Source: Marinobacter aromaticivorans (lineage in GTDB: Bacteria; Pseudomonadota; Gammaproteobacteria; Pseudomonadales; Oleiphilaceae). From it: a DNA stretch of 64,000 bases. Position 1 is the stretch's first letter. Each line of letters begins with the position of its first letter. Below the pieces are notes generated by a model. It was not told the DNA's origin, did not search any database, and saw only the letters and a program-made list of their open reading frames with translations. A program made the translations under genes and the position numbers. Below, piece after piece: positions 46,345 to 55,728 of this stretch. The DNA is taken from NCBI RefSeq assembly GCF_002806975.1, contig NZ_NIHD01000006.1, positions 186,001 to 250,000 of the forward strand, in the 5' to 3' direction.

Positions 46345-46453
46345 AATGCCTGGAGAGTGAAGGGCGCGAAGCACACTTTAACTCCTCACGGATTTGGAGC
46401 GGGTAATGGACATGGCGGGATTTCCGGAAGCGGTGGAGCGCGCGCTCCGGTAA
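46341..46453 (+). pseudogene. Second, internally deleted copy of the icd 3' end
   Basis: Bases 46341-46388 match icd 45081-45128 at 43 of 48 positions, and 46389-46453 match 45286-45350 at 55 of 65, counted by eye and ending at the same place as the icd stop (TAA instead of TGA). The 157 bases between the two segments in icd are missing, which breaks the frame. It flanks the PilJ-like gene on the side away from icd. Confidence 0.9.
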
Positions 46454-46587
46454 CGTTGTCTATACTGAAAAATAGTCGCACCCGAAAACGCTGGCAGGGC
46501 TGTTCAGAATCTATTGGCCGGCTGGCTTCGCCGGGCAAGCAAAAATGACGTTAGCTTATAGAATGGTCAGTATTGGAGGGATTCATC

Positions 46588-47605
<1,018 letters not shown>

Positions 47606-47746
47606 GCTAAGCGCAATTATCTGATTCTGATCATGGGGCAGACTTAGGGTTCTAACATTTTATTTAACATAATATACATTATGCGCAGTAGAGCATGAGT
47701 ATCTTCAACACTTATACCTTGGCTTAAGACACCTGCGGGCGAAAAT

Positions 47747-49036
47747 TCAGACAAGATTATGAACATGGATCAAAAACTCAGTACCCTCGTTGTCGGATTG
47801 CGCAATCTCCAGATCCCAACCCAGCCGTTCGCAAACCAACCGGACGATCAGCAACCCAAAGGTGGTGTTGTTAAACTTACTCTGTTGGGAGGTGATGGCG
47901 CTTGGCTCCTGAAAGGCACTCAGGTGCTCGGTTATAGCCCTGGGCAACCCGGACCCGAAGTCTCGTACAGAGATCCTGTTTTCTATGACGCGAACTTTCA
48001 CCCCTGCATGGGTGTGACGTAATGCATTCTGTAATAAGTTGCGCAGTAACATACGTACCAGAGCAGGATGGGTTTTGACTCTCAGCTCCGGGTTGTTGTT
48101 GTCGACACTGATCCGGCCTGCATGATCCGGGTGGCCATGTTCCAGGTCGTCGATGGTATTCTGAAGCACCTCTTTCAGCACGATGATTCTGGCATCGCCT
48201 TCGGATGCTTCGCGGCGGGCAAGTTCAAGGAGTACTTCTGTATCGTCGCGCATGGTTTGCATAGCCCGGCGGATACGGGCGAGGGTTTTCTGATCCGCCG
48301 CTGTGAGATTTTGCCTTTGTTCCAGCACATTCAGGGCGCCACTCATCACGGCCAACGGTGTGCGAAGCTCATGGCTGGCAAGCTTCACAAACGATTTTTC
48401 CCGCTCGACATGGTGTTCAAGCTCTGACAGGAAACGGTTAAACGCCTTGGCAATGTCGCAAAACTCCTGGTCACGGTAGTCTGTGGTGATTTGCGGCATT
48501 GAGGTTCCGGGTGCTGTGTTGAGGACTTCACGGGTCAATTTGTTGAAGGGGCGCACCAGGTATCGTGCGCCTGTGCGGGCAACAATAAAACCAACCAGCA
48601 GCATGAAGCCAGCAACACTAACCAGCGCAAGCTGAACCAGGGCCTCACGATTTTCCATAATCGTAATGTCCTGGGCCAGAAAGAGTTTGCCATCGGGGGC
48701 TTCCAGCCGCTCTCCGACTATCAGCAGCGTTGTATGCCCTGTTTCTACCTCCTGGGAAAACGGTAAACGGCGGTTGCGGAAATATTCCGGCAGCAACGTC
48801 TCCGCCTCTCCTTCAGGCAGAAAAACCGCTTCCAGTTGTGCCGTCTTTATGGGTTGAAAGCGCCCTTCCCTGAGTTGCTCCGTGAAGTACTCAGCCTCTG
48901 CCTTGAGCTCCAGGTCCAGAATGGTGTCTTCAACGTCATAAACAAACACCTCAACAATAAACATCGAGGTTGCGGTTGTGGCGGCAATCAGGAAAAACAG
49001 GGTTCGGGTCAAACGCCTGGTCAAGGATGACTTCAT
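47747..49036 (-). CDS. Sensor histidine kinase
   Basis: Inner-membrane sensor of 429 residues, partner of the response regulator just upstream. Topology: short N-terminal helix (LFFLIAATTATSMFIVEVFVY), periplasmic sensor of about 100 residues, second helix (ALVSVAGFMLLVGFIVA), HAMP-like linker, phosphoacceptor H222 in ASHELRTPLAV, N-box NLLQNALRH, and G-box DFGSGLP. The second G-box is weak (TFGLLIVRLV). The start overlaps the response-regulator stop as ATGA. It is the last gene of the gtr operon. Signal unknown; the link to a glycosylation cassette suggests envelope stress. Confidence 0.92.
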   Translation of the reverse strand: MKSSLTRRLTRTLFFLIAATTATSMFIVEVFVYDVEDTILDLELKAEAEYFTEQLREGRFQPIKTAQLEAVFLPEGEAETLLPEYFRNRRLPFSQEVETGHTTLLIVGERLEAPDGKLFLAQDITIMENREALVQLALVSVAGFMLLVGFIVARTGARYLVRPFNKLTREVLNTAPGTSMPQITTDYRDQEFCDIAKAFNRFLSELEHHVEREKSFVKLASHELRTPLAVMSGALNVLEQRQNLTAADQKTLARIRRAMQTMRDDTEVLLELARREASEGDARIIVLKEVLQNTIDDLEHGHPDHAGRISVDNNNPELRVKTHPALVRMLLRNLLQNALRHTHAGVKVRVIENRISVRDFGSGLPRAITEHLSAFQEPSAITSQQSKFNNTTFGLLIVRLVCERLGWDLEIAQSDNEGTEFLIHVHNLV

Positions 49037-49752
49037 GGCTTGTCAGCGTTCTCTTTCTCAGGGACTTCCAGGCGGTACCCTCGCCCATGAATCGTTTTTA
49101 CCAGCCCGCTGCCCAGGCCTGCCTGCAGGGATTTCCGAAGTGTGTAAATATGGGTCCGGAGGCTGTTGCCTTCGGTTTCTCCATAGCGTGCTCCCCACAG
49201 GGCGTCACTCAGTGCCTCATGGCTGAGAAAGCTCGGATAGGCTCGTACCAGCAATTCAAACAGACGAGCTGGTATGCCGGACAACGCAGTTTTTAACCCA
49301 CGCAGTTCCACTTCTAGCGTGCCTGGATCGAAGCGAACATCACCAGCCGCCAGGATCGGTCTCCGGGGTGAATAGCGCCTGTGCAGAGCCTCGATCCGTA
49401 GCTGTAGCTCACGCAATTCAAACGGCTTTACGAGATAATCATCCGCACCGCAATCAAACCCTTTCTCTTTATCGGTCAGGGCGCTCAGGGCCGTCATCAG
49501 AATAACGGGAGTCTGGCATTGCAGATCCTGGCGGATACGCCGGCAAATATCATAGCCATTGACGCCAGGCAGCATAAGGTCGAGCACGATAACGTCGTAG
49601 CTTTGTGTGGCCAACAAATGCAATGCGGTCAAGCCATCAGCGGCGAAGTCCAGTGTGTAGCGATCTTCGCCCAGGAACTCGAACAGGTTTTCCGCAAGAT
49701 CCACCTGGTCTTCAACAATCAGTAGTCTTAGAGGTGGTTGATTAGATGTCAT
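49033..49752 (-). CDS. OmpR/PhoB-family response regulator
   Basis: DNA-binding regulator of 239 residues. The receiver domain has phosphoacceptor D58 in VIVLDLMLPG, the acidic pair ED near 14-15, and lysine in YLVKPFELRE; the C-terminal winged helix has RLFELLVRAYPSFLSHEAL and the TIHGRGYRLE wing. The frame is open to 49809, but ATG 49752 gives a standard start, has GGAG upstream and overlaps the end of the upstream glycosyltransferase gene by 11 bases. It overlaps the kinase gene by 4. Likely regulates its own operon or lipid A/LPS genes, by inference. Confidence 0.93.
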   Translation of the reverse strand: MTSNQPPLRLLIVEDQVDLAENLFEFLGEDRYTLDFAADGLTALHLLATQSYDVIVLDLMLPGVNGYDICRRIRQDLQCQTPVILMTALSALTDKEKGFDCGADDYLVKPFELRELQLRIEALHRRYSPRRPILAAGDVRFDPGTLEVELRGLKTALSGIPARLFELLVRAYPSFLSHEALSDALWGARYGETEGNSLRTHIYTLRKSLQAGLGSGLVKTIHGRGYRLEVPEKENADKP

Positions 49753-51241
49753 TCGAACGAACTCCATTGGCGCCAGACACCGATTGCTGGTCCCTCGACA
49801 ACCCCTCAATGACCAACAATTGATAGCGCCTGTTTTCCATAATCTTTCGAGCGGAAGAGGCTAAGCCTGCTACTTCTTCGCCTGACCAGGTTCTGGGGAC
49901 CGCGACGTACAAGCGCTGAAATACGTTGGTTGTCTGCAAGTCACTCAAACCTTCACCAGTTACCCCAAGAGCGGTTCCGCCTGAGTAGAATCTGGCTGAA
50001 AATGGCAGGTCTCCCAGATAGATCAACGGGCTGTCACCGGCGTTACTGATTTGTTGATAATAGCTTACCAGTTCTTTCTCTGTCTTGACTGGCTGCCAGC
50101 CAGTTGCGGCCAGCCCCACGAAAACAGTCAGTAAAGCCGGTACCAGAGCCACCAGACCACCCCGCAACCGGGCCAGCCAGAAAGACTGGCATTCAGACAC
50201 CCAACGGCCGATCAGAAGGGCCGTAAATGGTAAGGAGGGCAGTATATAGGTCCAGAGGGTGTTGCCTGCGAGCGTGAAAAAGAGCATTGGTGCCAATGCG
50301 CTTGCCACCAGAAAGCTGACGCCAGGATTCGATATTGTCCTGCTTACGAAGCCGTTTCTTTTGCCCCGGAACCATGCCAGTATCAGGCTCACCAGTGCAA
50401 CAATGCCCCAGGGAAAGGAGGCCCACAACCAAAACACCCAGATCATGCCTTTGGGCTGGTTGTGGGCGCTTCCATACAGGTCGCCCGTCCACCCGGGATC
50501 CAGAAAGCGGCGGATATGCTCGCCCACAATAAAATAATCCAGAAATCCGGGAGTCTTGAGTTCAGCCAGTATATACCAGGGGCAAACCAGCACGGCCGTC
50601 ATCAGGCTTCCCCGCCACCAGGGCAGCCGCCGCAGGTTGCTGGCCGCTTCCTGCCATGAGAGCAGCAACCACAACACAATGGGCATCCCGCTCAAAACCA
50701 GGGCTAAAGGCCCTTTGGACAAGAGCCCTATCACCAACCCAAGAAAGAAAGACCACCGCCACAGACCGCCCTTTCCTGCCATCACCAGGTAAAAGCTTAC
50801 CAGAGTCAGCGTAGTGCCCAGCGCGAGGAAAGCGTCTGTCATCACGGCGCCGGCACTGATATAAGTGAGGGCCATGGTGGCGAAAACCAGGCTGCTCCAC
50901 TGAGCCACCCCAACATTCCACAACTGCCGCGCCAATCGCCAGACCAGCCACACCATCCCAAGCGTGGCGAGCCAGGAAGGAAAACGCAGCGAAAACTCCG
51001 AGATACCAAACACGTTTATGGCCGCCGCCTGGGCCCAGAACGACAAGGGCGGTTTGCCCCAGAAGGGAACACCCGGCTCAAACCAGGGCGTAATCCAGTC
51101 GCCGGTGTCCACCATCAAGCGCGCAATTTCCGCGTAACGAGGTTCCGTGGTATCGGCAAAGGGGAAAAATGCCATACCGATAAAACGGCTGACCAGCACA
51201 GCAACCAGTATCAGCAACCAGACATTAAACCGCTTTGACAT
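49742..51241 (-). CDS. GT83/ArnT-like polytopic glycosyltransferase
   Basis: Inner-membrane glycosyltransferase of the ArnT/PMT type, 499 residues with about twelve helices. The first periplasmic loop carries FADTTEPRYAEIARLMVDTGDW with the catalytic-type acidic residues, then PFWGKPPLSFWAQAAAI. Such enzymes move a sugar from undecaprenyl phosphate to a lipid or polysaccharide acceptor. The chosen ATG 51241 (MSKRFNVWLL) overlaps the upstream GT2 gene by 17 bases. With GT2 and GtrA genes upstream, this looks like the specific transferase of a gtr-type cassette. The exact sugar and acceptor are unknown. Confidence 0.88.
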   Translation of the reverse strand: MSKRFNVWLLILVAVLVSRFIGMAFFPFADTTEPRYAEIARLMVDTGDWITPWFEPGVPFWGKPPLSFWAQAAAINVFGISEFSLRFPSWLATLGMVWLVWRLARQLWNVGVAQWSSLVFATMALTYISAGAVMTDAFLALGTTLTLVSFYLVMAGKGGLWRWSFFLGLVIGLLSKGPLALVLSGMPIVLWLLLSWQEAASNLRRLPWWRGSLMTAVLVCPWYILAELKTPGFLDYFIVGEHIRRFLDPGWTGDLYGSAHNQPKGMIWVFWLWASFPWGIVALVSLILAWFRGKRNGFVSRTISNPGVSFLVASALAPMLFFTLAGNTLWTYILPSLPFTALLIGRWVSECQSFWLARLRGGLVALVPALLTVFVGLAATGWQPVKTEKELVSYYQQISNAGDSPLIYLGDLPFSARFYSGGTALGVTGEGLSDLQTTNVFQRLYVAVPRTWSGEEVAGLASSARKIMENRRYQLLVIEGLSRDQQSVSGANGVRSNDI

Positions 51242-52253
51242 GACGCGCCCCCGCGGTTGTGTGACTGGCCTGCTGGCGTGTGGCATCGCGGTTTTCGATC
51301 ACTTCATCTGTTACGTACACGGGCCTCTGTTTCGATTCCATGTAGGTTTTGCCCACGTATTCACCCACAATGCCCACACTCATCAGTTGAATGCCGCCCA
51401 AAAAACTGATGATGGCAACAAGCGAGGGATAACCGCTGGTGGCATCGCCCAGCATGAGTGCCTTGACCACAATCCACAGGCCAAATACCGCGCCCATACT
51501 GGCGGCGATTAGCCCTATCAAAGTTGCCCAGCGCAGTGGCGATACAGAAAACGAAGTCAGCCCTTCCAGCGCCAGCCCGACCAGCCCGGGGTAATCCCAT
51601 TTTGTTTCACCCGCTGCCCTGGGCTCGCGATCGTACTGAATGACCTGAGTAGGCATGCCGATCCAGGCGAACAGGCCTTTCATGTACCGGTTGCGCTCCT
51701 TCAGCACCAACAGTGCGTTAACCGCTTTTCGACTCATCAGACGAAAGTCTCCGGTATCCACCGGGATATTTGTCCGGCTGGTTCGATTCAGCAATCTATA
51801 GAACAGATGCGCGCTCCAGCGTTTGAATGCGGTTTCGCCAGCCCGTGAGCGCCGCTGCATCAGGACAACGTCAACGCCCGACTGCCAGCACTCAACCATA
51901 GCCGGAATCTGCTCCGGTGGATCTTGCAGGTCTGCATCCAATACGATCACCGCATCGCCCCTGGCGTGTTCAAGCCCCGCAGTCATTGCGGCCTCTTTAC
52001 CGAAATTCCGACTCAGCTTGATCAGCCGTATGCCGGGCGTTCGCTCGATAACACTGCGGATGAACCGGGCGCTGCCATCTTCACTGCCATCATCAACCAG
52101 CACGATTTCCCAGTGCAGATCCAGGGTGGCAAGCACCGGTAGAATACGCTCGAAGAAAAGAGGCAGCATGGGCCGTTCGTTGTAGAGCGGCACCACCAGT
52201 GACAACAGCGGCTTATCAAAAGTTACGGCGGGAAATTCAAAGCGTTTGTTCAT
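51225..52253 (-). CDS. GT2 undecaprenyl-phosphate glycosyltransferase (GtrB/ArnC-like)
   Basis: Charges undecaprenyl phosphate with a sugar on the inner membrane's inner face. The 342-residue protein has the GT2 start LSLVVPLYNERPML, DDGSEDGSA, the DxD-type VLDADLQDPPEQIP, a DFRLMSRKAV block and two C-terminal helices (LIGLIAASMGAVFGLWIV and SLVAIISFLGGIQLMSVGIVGEYVGK). ATG 52253 overlaps the gtrA stop by 17 bases. It is the second gene of the five-gene operon. Confidence 0.93.
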   Translation of the reverse strand: MNKRFEFPAVTFDKPLLSLVVPLYNERPMLPLFFERILPVLATLDLHWEIVLVDDGSEDGSARFIRSVIERTPGIRLIKLSRNFGKEAAMTAGLEHARGDAVIVLDADLQDPPEQIPAMVECWQSGVDVVLMQRRSRAGETAFKRWSAHLFYRLLNRTSRTNIPVDTGDFRLMSRKAVNALLVLKERNRYMKGLFAWIGMPTQVIQYDREPRAAGETKWDYPGLVGLALEGLTSFSVSPLRWATLIGLIAASMGAVFGLWIVVKALMLGDATSGYPSLVAIISFLGGIQLMSVGIVGEYVGKTYMESKQRPVYVTDEVIENRDATRQQASHTTAGARHVKAV

Positions 52254-52626
52254 GGAAAACCAGCCTCTGGTAAACAAGGTAATTCAATGCGGCGACAAGC
52301 CCGGTGGTCACGACTTGTGACAGCGTTACAGGAAGAGCAAAAAGGTTATTGAGCAGGAAAAAGAAGACGAGATTGCAGAACCAGGCGCCAAAACAGGAGC
52401 CGATATAACGCCACACCGTAACCCTGTGAGGGCCAGCATTGCGAAATGCCAGGCGCCGTTGGAGGACGTAATTTAGCACCGCGCCAGACACGCTTCCGCT
52501 AGCTGTTGCCAGCACCGGTTCAAGCCCGGCTGCGATCAATGCGGCCATTACAAGCCAGTGGAACAGCGTGGCAAGACCGCCGGCCGCCACAAATCCCCGT
52601 AATTGGCGAGGTAATAGTGTGTTCAT
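52237..52626 (-). CDS. GtrA-family membrane protein (putative flippase)
   Basis: A 129-residue protein with four helices, matching the GtrA family thought to flip undecaprenyl-phosphate-linked sugars across the inner membrane. Family marks are FVAAGGLATLFHWLVMAALI, NYVLQRRLAFR and a final YLVYQRLVF. The start ATG 52626 gives MNTLLPRQLRGF; upstream codons in the open frame look non-coding. First gene of the leftward operon gtrA-GT2-GT83-regulator-kinase. The 204-base region upstream (52627-52830) holds a small hairpin at 52757-52773 (AATCCG/CGGATT) and no clear promoter. Confidence 0.9.
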   Translation of the reverse strand: MNTLLPRQLRGFVAAGGLATLFHWLVMAALIAAGLEPVLATASGSVSGAVLNYVLQRRLAFRNAGPHRVTVWRYIGSCFGAWFCNLVFFFLLNNLFALPVTLSQVVTTGLVAALNYLVYQRLVFHEQTL

Positions 52627-52830
52627 GACAATAACCACCACATTGGCGACTGATGAAGTCGCCCTGACATTGAGTGGGTATGATGCCCGACCTCGTGTCA
52701 CGGCTTTGTGGAGGTTTTATCAGGGAAATGTCAAAACGTGAGATGATCCGCGCCTGAATCCGGCTTGCGGATTAATTATGGACAGGAAAGTTAAAGCAGA
52801 CCTGATTTATAAGTGGCGAGTAAAAATCTC

Positions 52831-53520
52831 TTACGCAACCACGCCAAATATTCGCCCTACCCCTGCCGTAATTGCCATTGCGAGCGCACCCCAAAATGTA
52901 ACACGGATTGCGCCGATAGCAATCGAGGCCCCACCTGCTCTCGCAGCAATGCCGCCTAAAAGCGCGAGAAAAACCAGTGAAGATACCGCAACCACGGAAA
53001 TAAGCTGGCTACCCGGTACAACCCACGCCGCCGCCAACGGAAGTGCGGCACCAATGGTAAAGGTGCCTGCCGATGAGAACGCTGCTTGAACAGGCTGGGC
53101 GCTAACCGTTTCCGAAATGCCTATTTCATCTCTGGCGTGTGCACCAAGTGCATCGTGAGCCATTAACTGCTCAGCAACTTGCTTCGCAAGAGCCGACTCA
53201 AGCCCTCTGCGCTTGTATATTAAAGCGAGCTCCTCTTTTTCAAACTCAAAATTTTGTTCCAATGATCGTTTTTCAATAGCCAAGTCTGCTTTTTCAGTAT
53301 CGGACTGCGAGCTAACGGACACGTACTCCCCAGCAGCCATAGACATAGCGCCCGCTACCAGACCAGCAAGCCCTGCCAGAAGAATGCCTTCATGAGCACT
53401 GCTAGCAGCAGCTACACCAATAATCAGGCTTGCCGTAGAAACTATTCCGTCGTTTGCACCTAATACAGCTGCACGTAACCAACCCACGCGATGTGAGCGA
53501 TGGACTTCACTATGAATCAT
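52831..53520 (-). CDS. VIT1/CCC1-family iron/manganese transporter
   Basis: Membrane transporter for Fe2+ or Mn2+, 229 residues with five helices. The N-terminal RAAVLGANDGIVSTASLIIGVAAA and GLVAGAMSMAAGEYVSVSSQ are diagnostic, followed by a charged metal-binding helical region (EKRSLEQNFEFEKEELALIY) and three more helices. ATG 53520 is chosen over a TTG at 53532. The gene may contribute to iron or manganese homeostasis next to a ferric-reductase-like gene, an arrangement noted but not proven functional. Confidence 0.92.
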   Translation of the reverse strand: MIHSEVHRSHRVGWLRAAVLGANDGIVSTASLIIGVAAASSAHEGILLAGLAGLVAGAMSMAAGEYVSVSSQSDTEKADLAIEKRSLEQNFEFEKEELALIYKRRGLESALAKQVAEQLMAHDALGAHARDEIGISETVSAQPVQAAFSSAGTFTIGAALPLAAAWVVPGSQLISVVAVSSLVFLALLGGIAARAGGASIAIGAIRVTFWGALAMAITAGVGRIFGVVA

Positions 53521-53578
53521 ATGCTTTACCAATAAATCAAATTGAAAACGATGCTGTAGAAAACCCCTCGCCGCACGC

Positions 53579-53917
53579 TCACTTCCTGATGATCAACTCA
53601 TTATGGATGGTGTGGAAACCGTCCGCTCTCTGAGCGAGCTTTATGGCGGTATCAATTTGCCTCTGCGTGTCGACTGCGCCAACCAGGCGCACATCACCTT
53701 TTCGCGTGGTCACGGTGATCTCAAAGCCATTCAGGACAGGGTCTCCCTGCAGAGCCTTCTTGACGTTTTCCGTTACATCGGCATCGGTCACGTTGGCGGC
53801 GTTCGAGGTGGCTCGCTGTATCCCTTCGAAATTCCCAGGGGATTTGTTGCAGGCCGTCAACAACGCAACGGTAATCAAAGTGATGCTTAAGAACTGTGTT
53901 CCACGATATTTTTTCAT
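53579..53917 (-). CDS. BON-domain lipoprotein
   Basis: A 112-residue predicted lipoprotein, with a signal peptide ending at the lipobox LLTAC near residue 22. The mature part is one BON domain (VTENVKKALQGDPVLNGFEITVTTRKGDVRLVG, then DTQRQIDTAIKLAQ and a final strand IHNELIIRK). BON proteins bind phospholipid surfaces and are often envelope-stress proteins (OsmY, DolP). It lies between the VIT and ferric-reductase-like genes on the same strand, 44 bases after the latter. Confidence 0.9.
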   Translation of the reverse strand: MKKYRGTQFLSITLITVALLTACNKSPGNFEGIQRATSNAANVTDADVTENVKKALQGDPVLNGFEITVTTRKGDVRLVGAVDTQRQIDTAIKLAQRADGFHTIHNELIIRK

Positions 53918-53961
53918 TGGATTCTACTCATTGTTGGCAGGACTGAAAGACGAGCCCGGTT

Positions 53962-55248
53962 TCAGCGAAACTTGAAACTTTCCTGGTGAAAACGTAACGA
54001 AATGGGCTGTTGCTTAAGCCCGCTTCGCAAGGCATTTGCCAGGCTCTGCGGCCCGCAAAACCAGACATCTACCCTGGAGTCATGGATTTGCAGTTGATTC
54101 ACGGCCAACCGCTGCCCCTGCGAACTGTCGTGGATGTGCAGTGATATCTCCGGAAGTTGCTCCGTCAACTCTCGTAAGCGGGTCACCATTGTGTCGCTTG
54201 TAGCCACTGCAGTGCAGTAATGCAGCGTGATAGCCGGCTGTTTTCGTTCGGCATTGGTCAGGCGCTTTTCCAGAGCAGCCAGAAACGGCGTGATACCAAT
54301 ACCGCCGGCCACCCAGATTTGTTGAGCGTTTTTTCTGCCGCTGTCGGGGTCAAAGCGTCCATAAGGGCCTTCGAGCGTAACTGCCTGGCCACTGCGCAGC
54401 TTACGGGGGAGCTTGCGGGTATAGTCTCCCAGTGCCTTGATGTGAAAACTGAGCTGCCCGCTGTCATTGTCAGCACTGGAGAGGCTGAAAGGATGCGCCC
54501 CTTCAATCCGGTCGAAGGTCACCAGGGCGAATTGTCCGGCTTGATGCCCTGGCCACCGCTTGCCCATGTCACAGACGACTTCCGTGATGTTGGCTGATGT
54601 CTGCCTGACGGCCTGAACCAGCCCCCTGTAGCGGCGACTCCTTCCGATTTGCCCGGTCAGCGATTGCAGGCTTGCCACGGCACCAGCTGCGATCAACAGC
54701 GCCATGAGCAAACCGATAGGTTGTTGCCACCATTTCAGCGGGGCCAGCAACAGTGCGTGGGTGGCCAGAACCAGATAAATCACGGGCATCACCCGATGCA
54801 GGTAGCGCCAGTAATAATAGGGCACCCACCGGGTCAGGGTAATGGCAACCAGAAACAGCAACAGATACAGACCGGGCTCGCCCAGGTCTTCAGCGCCATC
54901 CTGAAGGTTGTCCAGCAGGCCCGAAAAATCAGCTTCCTTCAGGCTGCGATCCGAGCCAAACAGTGTTTCGAGGGCATCATCTGCCATTTCGGTCAACCAG
55001 TGTGTCAACGCGAAAACAACGGCCAGAATACCGGTCCATTTATGCAGCTTATACATACTGTCGAGGCCACCTAAAGGGGATTCCAGCCATGCAGGCCAGG
55101 TAGCCAGCACCATGGTGATGGACATGAAATTGATGGCAAGGTAGCCACTGAGTGTCAGGAAATGCTCATAGCTCACTCCCGGGGTCCAGAAGCTGATCTG
55201 AGCCGCCAAAAGCAGAAAGAGCGTGACACTGGTACGTAGGTTAGGCAC
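53962..55248 (-). CDS. Ferric reductase-like transmembrane protein with FAD/NAD(P)-binding domain
   Basis: Membrane flavocytochrome of the FRE/NOX type, 428 residues. The N-terminal half has about six helices with candidate haem histidines (MYKLHKWTGI, ALTHWLTE, YLHRVMPV and ATHALLLAP). The C-terminal half is a ferredoxin-reductase module with the FAD motif HPFSLSS, nucleotide-binding GGIGITPFLAAL and a terminal CGPQSL. It moves electrons from NAD(P)H across the membrane, perhaps to ferric iron. The start is GTG 55248, with GGAG seven bases upstream, in preference to a TTG at 55254. Divergent from the PepSY-b561 pair, so they may share control by the repeats at 55357-55389. Confidence 0.9.
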   Translation of the reverse strand: MPNLRTSVTLFLLLAAQISFWTPGVSYEHFLTLSGYLAINFMSITMVLATWPAWLESPLGGLDSMYKLHKWTGILAVVFALTHWLTEMADDALETLFGSDRSLKEADFSGLLDNLQDGAEDLGEPGLYLLLFLVAITLTRWVPYYYWRYLHRVMPVIYLVLATHALLLAPLKWWQQPIGLLMALLIAAGAVASLQSLTGQIGRSRRYRGLVQAVRQTSANITEVVCDMGKRWPGHQAGQFALVTFDRIEGAHPFSLSSADNDSGQLSFHIKALGDYTRKLPRKLRSGQAVTLEGPYGRFDPDSGRKNAQQIWVAGGIGITPFLAALEKRLTNAERKQPAITLHYCTAVATSDTMVTRLRELTEQLPEISLHIHDSSQGQRLAVNQLQIHDSRVDVWFCGPQSLANALRSGLKQQPISLRFHQESFKFR

Positions 55249-55356
55249 AAACAAACTCCGGTTTGGGTTTGTCTGAATTCTGCATGGTTAAGCTGACACC
55301 AGCCTTAAAAGATCAGCAATTCCATCTTTAGGAGTCCTGCTCCACTAAGTTGGGTC

Positions 55357-55389
55357 AAGGTTGCGAGCATTAAGGTTGCTGTCAGGTTG
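55357..55389. promoter_or_regulatory. Direct repeats, putative response-regulator box
   Basis: AAGGTTG at 55357-55363 and 55372-55378, then CAGGTTG at 55383-55389. The same TTAAGGTTG core and a TCAGGT element occur at 58424-58446, before the second PepSY operon. PmrA/QseB-type regulators bind direct TTAAG-like repeats, and such a regulator is encoded at 57632. Confidence 0.5.
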
Positions 55390-55452
55390 GTGTGCTTTTA
55401 TCCCCGATATGCCGACTCGGCATGCCAATCAATCTACACAGGGAGATCTATC

Positions 55453-55728
55453 ATGAAGATTCGTCATATTGCCACTGCTACCGCTGCGCTGATATTCACG
55501 GGCGCCGCCGTCGCCGGCCCGCAGTGCACCGACGCTCCGCAGTCGGAATGGAAGTCTCAGGAAGCCATGAAGCAGGAACTGGCCGATAAAGGCTACAAAA
55601 TCGACAGATTCAAGGTCACCGATGGCAACTGTTACGAGATCTACGGTGAGGATAAGAAAGGCGTTAAGGTCGAAATCTACTTTAACCCGGTCAGTGGTGA
55701 GCCCGTCGAGGAGCGGCGCAATGACTGA
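55453..55728 (+). CDS. PepSY-domain small periplasmic protein
   Basis: A 91-residue exported protein: signal peptide (MKIRHIATATAALIFTGAAVAG), then one PepSY-like domain (SQEAMKQELADKGYKIDRFKV, GNCYEIYGEDKKGVKVEIYFNP). It has two cysteines (PQCTDAP and GNCYEIY) that could pair. It resembles the protein at 58475, which has cysteines at matching places. The ATG has GGGAG upstream. The stop overlaps the cytochrome gene by 8 bases. Proteins of this kind often sit beside two-component systems and membrane b-type cytochromes; their role is unclear. Confidence 0.85.
   Translation: MKIRHIATATAALIFTGAAVAGPQCTDAPQSEWKSQEAMKQELADKGYKIDRFKVTDGNCYEIYGEDKKGVKVEIYFNPVSGEPVEERRND

Noticed and set aside
46357..46548. 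63-residue reading frame downstream of the PilJ-like gene
   Set aside because: It lies over the degraded icd copy and follows from that decay; the composition is not protein-like.
52757..52773. Small hairpin AATCCG/CGGATT between the VIT and gtrA genes
   Set aside because: Only a 6-bp stem without T-run; not enough to call a terminator.
52778..53089. 103-residue reading frame opposite the VIT transporter
   Set aside because: It is the reverse complement of a clear VIT gene and low-complexity (Ala/Pro/Thr-rich), a typical shadow.
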